A DNA stretch of 64,000 bases from Vogesella sp. LIG4 (GCF_900090205.1 NZ_LT607802.1:3746548-3810547); one strand, 5' to 3'. Positions 36,472-45,864 are shown, counted from the first letter of the stretch. A program made the numbers and translations. The notes: a model not told the origin generated them from the sequence alone.

Positions 36472-37158
36472 TTAACCGCGCGGGCGCACCAGCTGCCAGG
36501 CACGGCCCAGGTAGCCCACCGCACCAAAACCGCTCCACACGTGCACCAGACGGGTGAACGGGAAGATGGCGAACAGGCTCATGCCCATGAACAGGTGCAG
36601 CTTGAAGATGGGCGAGGCGGCCACGATGAACTGGTCGGCATCACCGCGGAAGGTGATCACGTGCTGTGCCCAGGTCATCAGCAGCACCATTTCGTGGCCA
36701 TCCAGATGCCGGGAGGACACGACAATGGTGGACAGGCCCAGCAGCAGCGTGGCCAGAATCCACAGCAGCACCAGCTTGTCGCGCCAGGTGGTGTTGGCGG
36801 CCAGGCGGTCGCTGCTGAAGCGGCGATGCAGCAGCATCAGTACGCCGATCAGGCACAGGCTGCCCATGATGCCGCCGGCGGTCATGGCGAACACCTGCTT
36901 GAAGCTGTGCGCCACGCCCAGCGCGTCCCACACTGCCACCGGGGTGAGCAGGCCCACGGCATGGCCGAAGAACAGGCCGATGATGCCGAGGTGGAACAGG
37001 ATGTTGCCCACGCGCAGGCTGCCGCGGTGCAGCAGCTGGCTGGATTCGCTCTTCCAGCTGTACTGCTCGCGCTCGAAGCGCACCAGGCTGCCCAGGATGA
37101 AGATCGCCAGCGCGATGTACGGGTAGATCCCGAAAACGAATTGATGCAAGTAGTCCAT
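36472..37158 (-). CDS. narI: Respiratory nitrate reductase, cytochrome b (gamma) subunit
   Basis: A 228-residue inner-membrane diheme cytochrome b with five membrane segments. It takes electrons from quinol and passes them to NarH. Conserved histidines for the two hemes are visible in the second segment (ILFHLGIIGLFFGHAVG) and the last segment (FKLHLFMGM ... FTRLVHVWSG). The start MDYLHQFVFGIYPY is the usual NarI N-terminus and has GGAGA before it. It is the last gene of narGHJI; 57 bp separate it from narJ, and this gap holds an uptake-like 10-mer. Confidence 0.96.
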   Translation of the reverse strand: MDYLHQFVFGIYPYIALAIFILGSLVRFEREQYSWKSESSQLLHRGSLRVGNILFHLGIIGLFFGHAVGLLTPVAVWDALGVAHSFKQVFAMTAGGIMGSLCLIGVLMLLHRRFSSDRLAANTTWRDKLVLLWILATLLLGLSTIVVSSRHLDGHEMVLLMTWAQHVITFRGDADQFIVAASPIFKLHLFMGMSLFAIFPFTRLVHVWSGFGAVGYLGRAWQLVRPRG

Positions 37159-37169
37159 GTCTTTCTCCT

Positions 37170-37179
37170 TGCGGCCAAC
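37170..37179. repeat. Uptake-like 10-mer TGCGGCCAAC, intergenic
   Basis: Exact copy in the narJ-narI gap, just upstream of the narI ribosome site. Confidence 0.8.
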
Positions 37180-37215
37180 GGGTGGGCGCTGCCGCCCGCC
37201 CGGGCCGGCGACGGA

Positions 37216-37878
37216 TTAGTGGCAGGCGGCCGGGCCGCTACCCTTGGGATAGAAATTGACCGGGGCGATCTGCGGCAGCGCGGGCTTGAGCAGCGGCTCC
37301 ACGCCGTCGATGCCGGGGCCGAAGGTCTCCAGCGCCTCGTCCATGTCGCGGATCGGCGGCACGGACAGCGGCTCCGGCGCCACCGGCGACAGCCACACCA
37401 GCGCCGCCAGCACGCCGGCGTAGTCACTGCCGCTGTCGGCCAGCTTGTTGCCCACGTGAGCCAGCACGTGCACCGCGTCACCCAGCAGGCGGTTAGCTTC
37501 GTCCGCTTCGCACAGCGACAGGAACTCCAGGAACAGCGGCACGTAGTCCGGCAGCTCTTCGCTCACCGGCTCGAAGCCATGCGCCTTGTACTCCTCGATC
37601 AGATCCACCATGGCCTGGCCGCGGGCGCGGTCCTCGCCGTGGATGTGCTCGAACAGGTGCAGCGAGTGCGAGGGGTTGCGGTCGAATATCTGCACGTAGT
37701 CCTGCTGCAGCTCGATCAGCTCGCCTGCGGCCAACCTTTGCAGCAGCGGCTCGGCATTGCGCGCCACTTCCTCCTCGCCGGCCAGTACGGCGCGAATCTC
37801 GGGCAGAGCCTCGACCAGCTCCGCCTGCGGGTAGCCCAGCAGTGCTGCCAGGGCGCGATAGATCATCGGGTTGTGCAT
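37216..37878 (-). CDS. narJ: Nitrate reductase molybdenum cofactor assembly chaperone
   Basis: A 220-residue cytoplasmic chaperone of the TorD/NarJ family that keeps NarGH ready for cofactor insertion and membrane attachment. The all-helical pattern with YVQIFDRNPSHSLHLFEHIHG and LPDYVPLFLEFLSL is the NarJ signature. Its ATG lies two bases after the narH stop, so translation is coupled. One uptake-like copy is at 37726. Confidence 0.95.
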   Translation of the reverse strand: MHNPMIYRALAALLGYPQAELVEALPEIRAVLAGEEEVARNAEPLLQRLAAGELIELQQDYVQIFDRNPSHSLHLFEHIHGEDRARGQAMVDLIEEYKAHGFEPVSEELPDYVPLFLEFLSLCEADEANRLLGDAVHVLAHVGNKLADSGSDYAGVLAALVWLSPVAPEPLSVPPIRDMDEALETFGPGIDGVEPLLKPALPQIAPVNFYPKGSGPAACH

Positions 37879-37880
37879 GA

Positions 37881-39431
37881 TCAGCCTCCTGCGTTGGCCT
37901 TGCGGTCACGACGCATGTCGTGGAACACGATGGGGGTGGCCTTCTTCTTGCCGAACAGGCTGGGCTCGGAAGTGCCGGTGGAGCAGCCGTTGCCAAAGCT
38001 GAAGCCGCAGCTGGCCTTGTCGTCGAAGGTGTTTTCCACCATCTCCTTGTGGCTGGACGGGATCACGAAACGGTCTTCGTAGTTGGCGATCGCCATCACC
38101 TGGTACATCTCTTCCACTTGCGGGCCACTGAGGTGGGTGCCTTTCAGGGTGGCCGGGTTAATCACCTTGTCCACGCTCTTGCTGCGCATGTAGCGGCGCA
38201 TCGCCACCATGGTTTCCAGCGCCTTCACTACCGGCTCTTCCTTGCCGGCGGTCAGCAGGTTGGCCAGGTACTTGATCGGAATGCGCAGGTCCTTCACGTC
38301 CGGGATGATGCCGTTCTCGCCGATCAGGCCGTTTTCCAGCGCGGACTGGATCGGCGACAGCGGCGGGATGTACCACACCATCGGCAGCGTGCGGTATTCC
38401 GGATGCAGCGGGAAGGCTACCTTCCACTCCATGGCCATCTTGTACACCGGCGACTTCTGCGCGGCGGTGATCCAGGCTTCCGGAATGCCCTGCTTGCGCG
38501 CTTCGGCGATGATGTCCGGCGCGTTCGGGTCCAGGAACACGCCCAGCTGCGCCTCGTACAGGCTCTTCGGATCTTCCACGCTGGCGGCGGCTTCGATCTT
38601 GTCGGCGTCGTACAACAGCACGCCCAGGTAGCGGATGCGGCCAACGCAGGTCTCGGAGCACACGGTAGGCTGGCCGGCCTCGATACGCGGGTAGCAGAAG
38701 ATGCACTTCTCGGCCTTGCCGGTGGTCCAGTTGTAGTAAATCTTCTTGTACGGGCAGCCGGACACGCACATGCGCCAGCCGCGGCACTTGTCCTGGTCGA
38801 TCAGCACGATGCCGTCGTCTTCACGCTTGTAGATGGAGCCGGACGGGCAGCTGGCCACGCAGGCCGGGTTCAGGCAGTGCTCGCACAGGCGCGGCAGGTA
38901 CATCATGAAGGTGTTCTCGAACGCCGAGTACATCTCCTTCTGGATGCCTTCGAACAGCGCATCCTTGGCGCGCTTGGAGAATTCGCCGCCCAGGTCGTCT
39001 TCCCAGTTCGGGCCCCATTCGATCTTGTCCATCTTCTTGCCGGTGAGCACCGACACCGGACGCGCGGTCGGCGGGGTGATCATTTCCGGTGCGTTCTGCA
39101 GGTGCTCGTAGTCGTAGGTGAACGGCTCGTAGTACTCGTCGATGGACGGCAGATTCGGGTTGGCGAAGATATTGGCCAGGATCTTCAGCTTGCCGCCCTG
39201 GCGCGGTTCCAGCTTGCCGTCGCTGCGGCGCACCCAGCCGCCCTGCCATTTGTCCTGGTTTTCCCATTCCTTGGGGTAACCGATGCCGGGCTTGGTTTCC
39301 ACGTTGTTGAACCAGGCGTATTCGATACCGTCGCGGCTGGTCCACACGTTTTTGCAGGTTACCGAACAGGTATGGCAACCAATGCATTTGTCGAGGTTGA
39401 GCACCATACCGATTTGGGCACGGATTTTCAT
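37881..39431 (-). CDS. narH: Respiratory nitrate reductase, iron-sulfur (beta) subunit
   Basis: A 516-residue electron-transfer subunit with four Fe-S clusters, located on the inner face of the membrane. The first ligand set is CIGCHTCSVTCKN (Cys16, 19, 22, 26). Others are CEHCLNPACVASCP, CRGWRMCVSGCP (with Trp in the cluster-ligand series, as in the [3Fe-4S] set of NarH) and CIFC plus CSETC. Length and order match NarH. It lies between narG and narJ with a 63-bp gap from narG. Confidence 0.97.
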   Translation of the reverse strand: MKIRAQIGMVLNLDKCIGCHTCSVTCKNVWTSRDGIEYAWFNNVETKPGIGYPKEWENQDKWQGGWVRRSDGKLEPRQGGKLKILANIFANPNLPSIDEYYEPFTYDYEHLQNAPEMITPPTARPVSVLTGKKMDKIEWGPNWEDDLGGEFSKRAKDALFEGIQKEMYSAFENTFMMYLPRLCEHCLNPACVASCPSGSIYKREDDGIVLIDQDKCRGWRMCVSGCPYKKIYYNWTTGKAEKCIFCYPRIEAGQPTVCSETCVGRIRYLGVLLYDADKIEAAASVEDPKSLYEAQLGVFLDPNAPDIIAEARKQGIPEAWITAAQKSPVYKMAMEWKVAFPLHPEYRTLPMVWYIPPLSPIQSALENGLIGENGIIPDVKDLRIPIKYLANLLTAGKEEPVVKALETMVAMRRYMRSKSVDKVINPATLKGTHLSGPQVEEMYQVMAIANYEDRFVIPSSHKEMVENTFDDKASCGFSFGNGCSTGTSEPSLFGKKKATPIVFHDMRRDRKANAGG

Positions 39432-39494
39432 GTTCTTGCTCCTAATGTCTCAGAAGGCTCGGGAGAGGCGGCGCCCGGGGCGCCGCCAATGCGC

Positions 39495-42400
39495 TTACAC
39501 GCCTTCCGAGAGCGGCTTGTCCAGCCAGTCCACGTTCTTCATCTTGCGCACCACCACGAACTCGTCGCGGTTGGAGCCCACGGTGCCGTAGTAGTTGAAG
39601 CCCCAGGCCAGCTGCGCGTAGCCGCCGATCATGTGCGTGGGCTTGGTCACCGCACGGGTTACCGAGTTGTGGATGCCGCCGCGCTTGCCGCTGGTTTCCG
39701 CGCCGGGCACGTTCACGATCTTCTCCTGGGCGTGGTACATCAGGCTCATGCCTTCCGGCACGCGCTGCGATACCACGGCGCGGGCAGTCAGCGTGCCGTT
39801 GACGTTGAACACCTCGATCCAGTCGTTGTCGACGATGCCGGCCTTCTTGGCGTCGATCTCGGAGATCCACACGTGCGGGCCGCCACGGCTCAGGGTGAGC
39901 ATGCGCAGGTTGTCGGAGTAGGTACTGTGGATGCCCCACTTCTGGTGCGGAGTGATCCAGTTCAGCACGATCTCGCTGTTGCCGTTCGGCTTCTTGCCCA
40001 GGATGGCCGCGGTGGTTTTCAGGTCGATATGCGGGCGGTACACGCACAGGCCCTCACCGAAGGCGCGCATCCACTGGTGATCCTGGTAGAACTGCTGGCG
40101 GCCGGTGATGGTGCGCCATGGAATCAGCTCGTGCACGTTGGTGTAGCCGGCGTTGTAGCTCACTTCTTCGCTTTCCAGGCCGGACCAGGTCGGCGAGGAG
40201 ATGATCTTGCGCGGCTGTGCCTGCACGTCGCGGAAGCGGATGCTGTCATGCTCGCGCGGCAGGGCCAGGTGGGTGTGGTCGCGGCCGGTGATCTTGGACA
40301 GCGCGTCCCATGCCTTCACTGCCACGTGGCCGTTGGTTTCCGGCGCCAGGGTCAGGATCATCTCGGCGGCGTCGATGGCGGTATCCAGCTTGGGCTGGCC
40401 TGCGGCCACGCCGTCGGCCACGGTCTTGTTCAGGCCGCGCAGGATGTCCACTTCATGGCCGGTCTTCCAGGCAATGCCCTTGCCGCCGTTGCCCACTTTC
40501 TCCAGCAGCGGGCCGATGGAGGTGAACTTGTCGTAGATCTTGCGGTAGTCGCGTTCCACCACCGTCATCTTCGGCATGGTCTTGCCCGGAATCGGCTCGC
40601 ACTCGCCTTTTTTCCAGTCGCGCGGGTCGAACGGCTGGCCCAGTTCTTCCGGGGTGTCGTGCATCAGCGGGGTGAGAATCAGGTCCTTGCGGGTGCCCAG
40701 GTAATCGCCGCCAACTTCGGAAATCGCCTTGGCGAAGCCCTTGTAGATCTCCCAGTCACTCTTCGACTGCCACAGCGGCTGCACAGCCTCGGACAGCGGG
40801 TGGATGAACGGGTGCATGTCGGAGGTGTTCAGGTCGTCCTTCTCGTACCAGGTGGCGGTAGGCAGCACGATGTCGCCGTACAGGCAGGTGGTGGACATGC
40901 GGAAGTCCAGCACCACCAGCAGGTCCAGCTTGCCTTCCGCCGCCGGGCGCACGGTGATTTCGCTCGGCTTGATGCAGCCGTCCTCGTCGTTCATCACCGC
41001 GTTCTGGGTGCCCAGCAGGTACTTCAGGAAGTATTCGTGGCCCTTGCCAGAGCTGCCCAGGATGTTGGAACGCCACACGAACATATTGCGCGGGAAGTTC
41101 TTCGGGTTGTCCGGGTCGTTGCAGGACATGTCCAGCTTGCCGGATTTCAGGTTCTCCACCGCGTAGGCGATCGGGTCCTTGCCCTCGGCCTCGGCATCGC
41201 GCACCACGTCCAGCGGGTTGGTGGTGAGCTGCGGCGTGGACGGCAGCCAGCCCATGCGCTCGGCCTTGGCGTTGTAGTCGATCAGCGCCATCTGGCTCAT
41301 GCGGCCATCGGCGGTGGGGGCCAGAATCTCGTTCACGCCCAGCTTTTCGTGACGCCACTGGCTGGTATGCGCGTAGAAGAAGCTGGTGCCGTTCATCTGG
41401 CGTGCCGGGCGGTTCCAGTCGGCAGCAAAGGCCAGCGGAGCCCAGCCGGTCTGCGGACGCAGTTTTTCCTGGCCCACGTAGTGGCACCAGCCGCCGCCGC
41501 TCTGGCCGATACAGCCACACAGCATCAGCATGTTGATGATGCCGCGGTAGGTCATGTCCATGTGGTACCAGTGGTTCAGCGCGGCACCAACGATCACCAT
41601 GGAACGGCCATGGGTCTGGTCGGCGTTCTGCGCGAACTCGCGCGCCACCTGGATCACCATCTCCGGCTTCACGCCGGTGTGCTTCTGCTGCCATGCCGGG
41701 GTGTACGGCACATCGTCCATATAGCCGGAGGCCACATTGCCGCCGCCCAGGCCGCGGTCGATACCGTAGTTGGCCGCCATCAGGTCGAATACGGTGGCCA
41801 CCAGCGCGCTGCTGCCGTCGGCCAGGGTGATCTGCTTCACCGGCACATTGCGGGTGAGCAGCTCGTCATGCTCGCTGCCGAAGTACGGGAAGCCCACGCC
41901 CACCACGTCGTCGCGGTTGTCGATCAGCGACAGGCGTGCCTTGATTTCGCGGCTGCTGTTGCCGTCCTTCTCTTCCAGGTTCCACTTGCCGCTCTGGCCC
42001 CAGCGGAAGCCCACCGAGCCGTTCGGCGCCACGATGTCGCCGGACAGTTCGTCCAGCACCAGGGTCTTCCATTCCGGGTTATTGTCTTCGCCCAGGCCAC
42101 CGGCAAGGTTGGAAGCACGCAGGAAGTAGTCCGGAATGTAACGGCCGCCGTCTTTCTTCAGCGTCACCAGCATCGGCATGTCGGTGTACTGGCGGATGTA
42201 GCCGGTGAAGTATTCGGACGGATTGTCGAGGTGGAATTCCTTGAAGATCACGTGGCCCATGGCCATGGCCAGCGCGGCATCGGTGCCCTGCTTCGGTGCC
42301 AGCCAGATGTCGCCGAACTTGGCCATTTCGCCGAAGTCGGACGATACCGCCACGGTCTTGGTGCCCTTGTAGCGCACTTCGGTATAGAAGTGGGCGTCCG

Positions 42401-43184
42401 GGGTACGGGTCATCGGGATGTTGGAACCCCATACCATCAGGTAGTTGGAGTTGTACCAGTCGGCCGATTCGGCCACGTCGGTCTGCTCGCCCCAGATCTG
42501 CGGGCTGGCCGGTGGCAGGTCGCAGTACCAGTCATAGAACGACAGCGGCACGCCACCGATCAGGCTCAGGTAGCGGCTGCCGGCGGCGTAGCTCACCATG
42601 GACATTGCCGGAATCGGAGAGAAGCCCACCACGCGGTCCGGGCCGTAGTTCTTGATGGTGAAGGCGTTGGCCGCAGCGATCAGCTCGTTGGTTTCTTCCC
42701 AGGTGGCACGTACGAAGCCGCCCTGGCCGCGCTTGGACTTGTACTGCTTGGCGGTTTCCGGGTTCTGGCTGATCTTTTCCCAGGCCTCGATCGGGCCCAT
42801 GGTCTTGCGGGCTTCGCGCCACAGCTTCATCAGCCGGCCGCGAATCATCGGGTATTTCACGCGCTGGGCGGAATACACGTACCAGCTGTAGGAGGCGCCA
42901 CGCGGGCAGCCGCGCGGTTCGTGGTTGGGCAGGTCCGGGCGGGTGCGCGGGTAGTCGGTCTGCTGGGTTTCCCAGGTGATCAGGCCGTTCTTCACATACA
43001 CCTTCCAGCTACAGGAGCCGGTGCAGTTCACGCCGTGGGTGGAGCGCACGATCTTGTCGTGCTGCCAGCGTTGGCGATACCCGTCTTCCCACTTGCGGTC
43101 TTCCTTCACCACCGCACCGTGGCCGTCGGCGAAGGTGGATTTCACCTTGCCCAGAAAATTCAGTCTGTCGAGAAAGTGGCTCAT
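39495..43184 (-). CDS. narG: Respiratory nitrate reductase, catalytic (alpha) subunit
   Basis: A molybdo-bis(MGD) enzyme of 1229 residues that reduces nitrate to nitrite on the cytoplasmic face. The FS0 cluster ligands are His50, Cys54 and Cys58 (STHGVNCTGSC) and Cys93 (RGCPRG), the NarG His-plus-three-Cys set. The Mo ligand Asp is in GEQTDVAESADWYNS. The N-terminus lacks a Tat twin-arginine signal, so it is the membrane-bound Nar type and not periplasmic Nap. The start MSHFLDRLNF has GGAGG before it; a frame open 12 codons further upstream is rejected. No nitrate transporter (narK) or regulator is adjacent. Confidence 0.98.
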   Translation of the reverse strand: MSHFLDRLNFLGKVKSTFADGHGAVVKEDRKWEDGYRQRWQHDKIVRSTHGVNCTGSCSWKVYVKNGLITWETQQTDYPRTRPDLPNHEPRGCPRGASYSWYVYSAQRVKYPMIRGRLMKLWREARKTMGPIEAWEKISQNPETAKQYKSKRGQGGFVRATWEETNELIAAANAFTIKNYGPDRVVGFSPIPAMSMVSYAAGSRYLSLIGGVPLSFYDWYCDLPPASPQIWGEQTDVAESADWYNSNYLMVWGSNIPMTRTPDAHFYTEVRYKGTKTVAVSSDFGEMAKFGDIWLAPKQGTDAALAMAMGHVIFKEFHLDNPSEYFTGYIRQYTDMPMLVTLKKDGGRYIPDYFLRASNLAGGLGEDNNPEWKTLVLDELSGDIVAPNGSVGFRWGQSGKWNLEEKDGNSSREIKARLSLIDNRDDVVGVGFPYFGSEHDELLTRNVPVKQITLADGSSALVATVFDLMAANYGIDRGLGGGNVASGYMDDVPYTPAWQQKHTGVKPEMVIQVAREFAQNADQTHGRSMVIVGAALNHWYHMDMTYRGIINMLMLCGCIGQSGGGWCHYVGQEKLRPQTGWAPLAFAADWNRPARQMNGTSFFYAHTSQWRHEKLGVNEILAPTADGRMSQMALIDYNAKAERMGWLPSTPQLTTNPLDVVRDAEAEGKDPIAYAVENLKSGKLDMSCNDPDNPKNFPRNMFVWRSNILGSSGKGHEYFLKYLLGTQNAVMNDEDGCIKPSEITVRPAAEGKLDLLVVLDFRMSTTCLYGDIVLPTATWYEKDDLNTSDMHPFIHPLSEAVQPLWQSKSDWEIYKGFAKAISEVGGDYLGTRKDLILTPLMHDTPEELGQPFDPRDWKKGECEPIPGKTMPKMTVVERDYRKIYDKFTSIGPLLEKVGNGGKGIAWKTGHEVDILRGLNKTVADGVAAGQPKLDTAIDAAEMILTLAPETNGHVAVKAWDALSKITGRDHTHLALPREHDSIRFRDVQAQPRKIISSPTWSGLESEEVSYNAGYTNVHELIPWRTITGRQQFYQDHQWMRAFGEGLCVYRPHIDLKTTAAILGKKPNGNSEIVLNWITPHQKWGIHSTYSDNLRMLTLSRGGPHVWISEIDAKKAGIVDNDWIEVFNVNGTLTARAVVSQRVPEGMSLMYHAQEKIVNVPGAETSGKRGGIHNSVTRAVTKPTHMIGGYAQLAWGFNYYGTVGSNRDEFVVVRKMKNVDWLDKPLSEGV

Positions 43185-43222
43185 TTTGCCTCCGAATGGT
43201 TGCCGCCTGGCGGCCCGCAAAG

Positions 43223-43232
43223 GTTGGCCGCA
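43223..43232. repeat. Uptake-like 10-mer GTTGGCCGCA, intergenic
   Basis: Exact copy 39 bp upstream of the narG start, in the leader. Confidence 0.8.
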
Positions 43233-43436
43233 TTGCCGTTGCGGACACCTGTGGTCACGCTGAGAAGCTTAGGCCGGCGACACCAGTGCGCCCATTCGCC
43301 ACAGGTGGCAGCGGACACTGGCAGACGGAGGAAGGGAACTAGCTCGAAAGGAGTAGCCGCACTGGCCGTGCGGCGGGTGCGGTTGCCGGCAAGGGGCCTT
43401 GCCGGGCGGGCCTGCCGTGTGCCCGACGGGCAAAAG

Positions 43437-43467
43437 ACAAGGGCCGGTGCATGGCACCGGCCCTTGT
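43437..43467 (-). terminator. Terminator of the acyl-CoA dehydrogenase operon
   Basis: A 14-bp perfect stem ACAAGGGCCGGTGC with an ATG loop, followed on the minus strand by CTTTTGC. It lies after the motif palindrome that follows the stop codon. Confidence 0.85.
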
Positions 43468-43477
43468 TGTTTCCAGC

Positions 43478-43497
43478 TGCGGCCAACGTTGGCCGCA
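43478..43497. repeat. Inverted pair of the uptake-like 10-mer, perfect 20-bp palindrome
   Basis: The same 20-bp sequence as at 16614-16633, placed four bases after the stop codon of the acyl-CoA dehydrogenase gene and before its terminator. Confidence 0.85.
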
Positions 43498-43501
43498 AGC
43501 A

Positions 43502-44644
43502 TTACGCCACTTCGTCCTCCAGCGCCCGGGCGATCACCAGCTTCTGCACGTCCGAGGTGCCTTCGTAGATCTGCGCCACGCGCACGTCGCGGTAGATGCG
43601 CTCCAGCGGGTAGTCGGCCAGGTAGCCGTAGCCGCCCAGGGTCTGGATGGCCGCCGAGCACACCGCCTCGGCCATTTCCGAAGCCACCAGCTTGGCCATG
43701 CTGGATTCCTTCAGGCACGGCTTGCCGGCATCCTTCAGCGCCGCCGCATGCCACACCAGCTGCCGCGCCGCCTCCAGCTTCGCCGCCGCCTCGGCCAGGC
43801 GGAAGCCCACCGCCTGGTGGCGGATGATGGCCTGGCCGAAGGTGTGGCGCTCGGTGGCGTAGCGGGTGGCAAACTGCAATGCCGCGCGCGCCATGCCCAG
43901 GCACTGCGCGGCAATGCCGATGCGGCCGGATTCCAGGTTGGCCAGCGCAATGCGGTAGCCCTCGCCTTCCTTGCCCAGCAGGTGGCTGGCCGGCACGCGC
44001 ACCTGGTCGAATACCACCTGGCAGGTGTCGGAGGCATGCTGCCCCATCTTGTCTTCCACCTTGGCCACGCTGTAACCGGCGGTGGCGGTGGGCACCAGGA
44101 AGGCGCTGATGCCCTTCTTGTGCGCCGCCGGGTCGGTCACCGCGAACACGATGGCCACGTCGGCATGCTTGCCGTTGGTAATGAACTGCTTCACGCCGCT
44201 GATCACCCAGTCGTCGCCGTCGCGCACCGCGCGGGTGCGCAGTGCCGAGGCGTCGGAACCGGCATCCGGCTCGGTGAGGCAGAAGGCGGAAACCCACTCG
44301 CCACGGGCGATCGGGCGCAGGAAGGTGTCCTTCTGCCAGTCGTTGCCGAAGCGCTCGATCGGGCCGCAGCCCACCGAGTTGATCACCGAGATGATGGTGG
44401 ACAGCGCGCCGTCGCCGGCAGCGATCTCCTCTATCACTGCGGCCAACGTCACGTAGTCGAGGCCAGCGCCGTCCCAGTCCGCCGGCACGGTGAGGCCGAA
44501 GCAGCCCAGCTCGCCCAACCCCATCAGCGCCTGGCGCGGAAAGAGGTGGCTCTTGTCCCATTCGGCAGCATGCGGCGCGATTTCGCGCTGCACGTAGTGG
44601 CGAACGGCGTCTACTACCAGTTCCTGTTCAGCAGTCAGCAGCAT
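43502..44644 (-). CDS. Acyl-CoA dehydrogenase
   Basis: A 380-residue FAD enzyme that forms the 2,3-double bond of an acyl-CoA and passes electrons to ETF. The family blocks are clear: FCLTEPDAGSDASALRT, QFITNGKHAD, and the catalytic glutamate in IYEGTSDVQ (Glu361). The gene starts 11 bp after the thiolase stop and shares its operon. Short-chain or branched-chain acyl-CoA is likely from the neighbours, but specificity cannot be read directly. One uptake-like copy lies at 44438. Confidence 0.92.
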   Translation of the reverse strand: MLLTAEQELVVDAVRHYVQREIAPHAAEWDKSHLFPRQALMGLGELGCFGLTVPADWDGAGLDYVTLAAVIEEIAAGDGALSTIISVINSVGCGPIERFGNDWQKDTFLRPIARGEWVSAFCLTEPDAGSDASALRTRAVRDGDDWVISGVKQFITNGKHADVAIVFAVTDPAAHKKGISAFLVPTATAGYSVAKVEDKMGQHASDTCQVVFDQVRVPASHLLGKEGEGYRIALANLESGRIGIAAQCLGMARAALQFATRYATERHTFGQAIIRHQAVGFRLAEAAAKLEAARQLVWHAAALKDAGKPCLKESSMAKLVASEMAEAVCSAAIQTLGGYGYLADYPLERIYRDVRVAQIYEGTSDVQKLVIARALEDEVA

Positions 44645-44654
44645 GTCGCGCTCC

Positions 44655-45839
44655 TTACACCAGCTCTACCGCCAGCGCGGTGGCTTCGCCGCCGCCAATG
44701 CACAGGCTGGCCACGCCGCGCTTGAGGCCGCGGGCCTGCAGTGCGGCCAGCAGCGTCACCACGATGCGCGCGCCGGAAGCGCCGATCGGGTGGCCCAGCG
44801 CGCAGGCGCCGCCGTTCACGTTCACCTTGTCGTGCGGCAGCGCCAGATCGTGCATCGCCGCCATGGTGACCACCGCGAAGGCTTCGTTGATCTCGAACAG
44901 GTCCACGTCGGCCACGTTCCAGCCGGCCTTGGCCAGCAGCTTCTGCATCGCGCCCACCGGCGCGGTGGAGAACCATGCCGGTTCGTGCGCATGGGTGGCA
45001 TGCGCCACGATGCGCGCCAGCGGGCGCAGGCCGCGTGCCTCGGCCTCGCTCTGGCGCATCAGCACCAGCGCGGCAGCACCGTCGGAAATGGAGCTGGCAT
45101 TGGCCGGGGTAACCGTGCCGTCCTTGCGGAACGCCGGCTTGAGGGTGGGAATCTTGTCCAGGTTGGCTTTCAGCGGCTGCTCGTCGGTATCGATCAGCTC
45201 CTCGCCCTTGCGGCCAACTACCGTCACCGGCGCGATCTCGCCCTTGAAGGCGCCGCTGGTGATGGCTGCCTGGGCGCGGGTCAGCGAGGTGATGGCGTAT
45301 TCATCCTGCGCGCTGCGGCTGAAGCCGTACTTGTCGGCGCAGGCCTCGGCGAACACGCCCATCAGCGTGCCCTTGTCGTAGGCGTCTTCCAGGCCATCCA
45401 GGAACATGTGGTCCTTGATCTCGCCATGCCCCAGCCGCAGGCCGCCGCGCGCCTTGGGCATGATGTAGGGGGCATTGCTCATGCTTTCCATGCCGCCGGC
45501 CACCATCACGCTGGCGCTGCCGGCCAGCAGCAGGTCGTGCGCCAGCATCAGTGCCTTCATACCGGAGCCGCACATCTTGTTCACTGTGGTGGCACCGGCG
45601 GACAACGCCAGCCCGCCCTTGATCGCCGCCTGGCGCGCCGGCGCCTGGCCCTGGCCGGCCGGCAGCACGCAGCCCATGATCACCTCTTCCACCGCTTCCG
45701 GCGCCAGGCCGGCGCGTTCCACCGCGGCACGGATCGCCGCCGCGCCCAGCTCGCTGGCGCTCAATGCCGACAAGCTGCCCTGAAAGCCCCCCATGGCGGT
45801 ACGCGCCATGCCCACGATTACGATTGCATCTTGTTGCAT
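44655..45839 (-). CDS. Acetyl-CoA acetyltransferase (thiolase)
   Basis: A 394-residue thiolase. The acyl-binding cysteine is Cys90 in VNKMCGSGMKA, the His is in GHPIGASGAR, and the second Cys in CIGGGEA. It either condenses two acetyl-CoA (towards PHA) or cleaves acetoacetyl-CoA or methyl-acetoacetyl-CoA. Its operon with an acyl-CoA dehydrogenase and a LiuR-type regulator favours catabolic cleavage. The start MQQDAIVIVG has GGAGG before it; the longer frame runs back through the operator and is rejected. One uptake-like copy is at 45209. Confidence 0.93.
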   Translation of the reverse strand: MQQDAIVIVGMARTAMGGFQGSLSALSASELGAAAIRAAVERAGLAPEAVEEVIMGCVLPAGQGQAPARQAAIKGGLALSAGATTVNKMCGSGMKALMLAHDLLLAGSASVMVAGGMESMSNAPYIMPKARGGLRLGHGEIKDHMFLDGLEDAYDKGTLMGVFAEACADKYGFSRSAQDEYAITSLTRAQAAITSGAFKGEIAPVTVVGRKGEELIDTDEQPLKANLDKIPTLKPAFRKDGTVTPANASSISDGAAALVLMRQSEAEARGLRPLARIVAHATHAHEPAWFSTAPVGAMQKLLAKAGWNVADVDLFEINEAFAVVTMAAMHDLALPHDKVNVNGGACALGHPIGASGARIVVTLLAALQARGLKRGVASLCIGGGEATALAVELV

Positions 45840-45864
45840 TACAGCCTCCGGCGTGATGTGTACG

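Larger units (their letters stand above)
43185..43501. promoter_or_regulatory. narG upstream region
   Basis: This stretch must hold the narGHJI promoter. I looked on both strands for an FNR-type TTGAT-N4-ATCAA box and for heptamers typical of NarL sites and saw none that is convincing. The region is GC-rich and contains short repeats of CCACAGGTG-type words (near 43246 and 43300). It also holds one uptake-like copy, the terminator of the next gene and a motif palindrome. Confidence 0.4.

Noticed and set aside
37920..43568. A plus-strand open frame of about 1880 codons opposite narGHJI
   Set aside because: It is exactly antisense to four certain genes, its composition (runs of His, Val, Gln, Arg) is that of a reversed GC-rich gene, and it has no family features.
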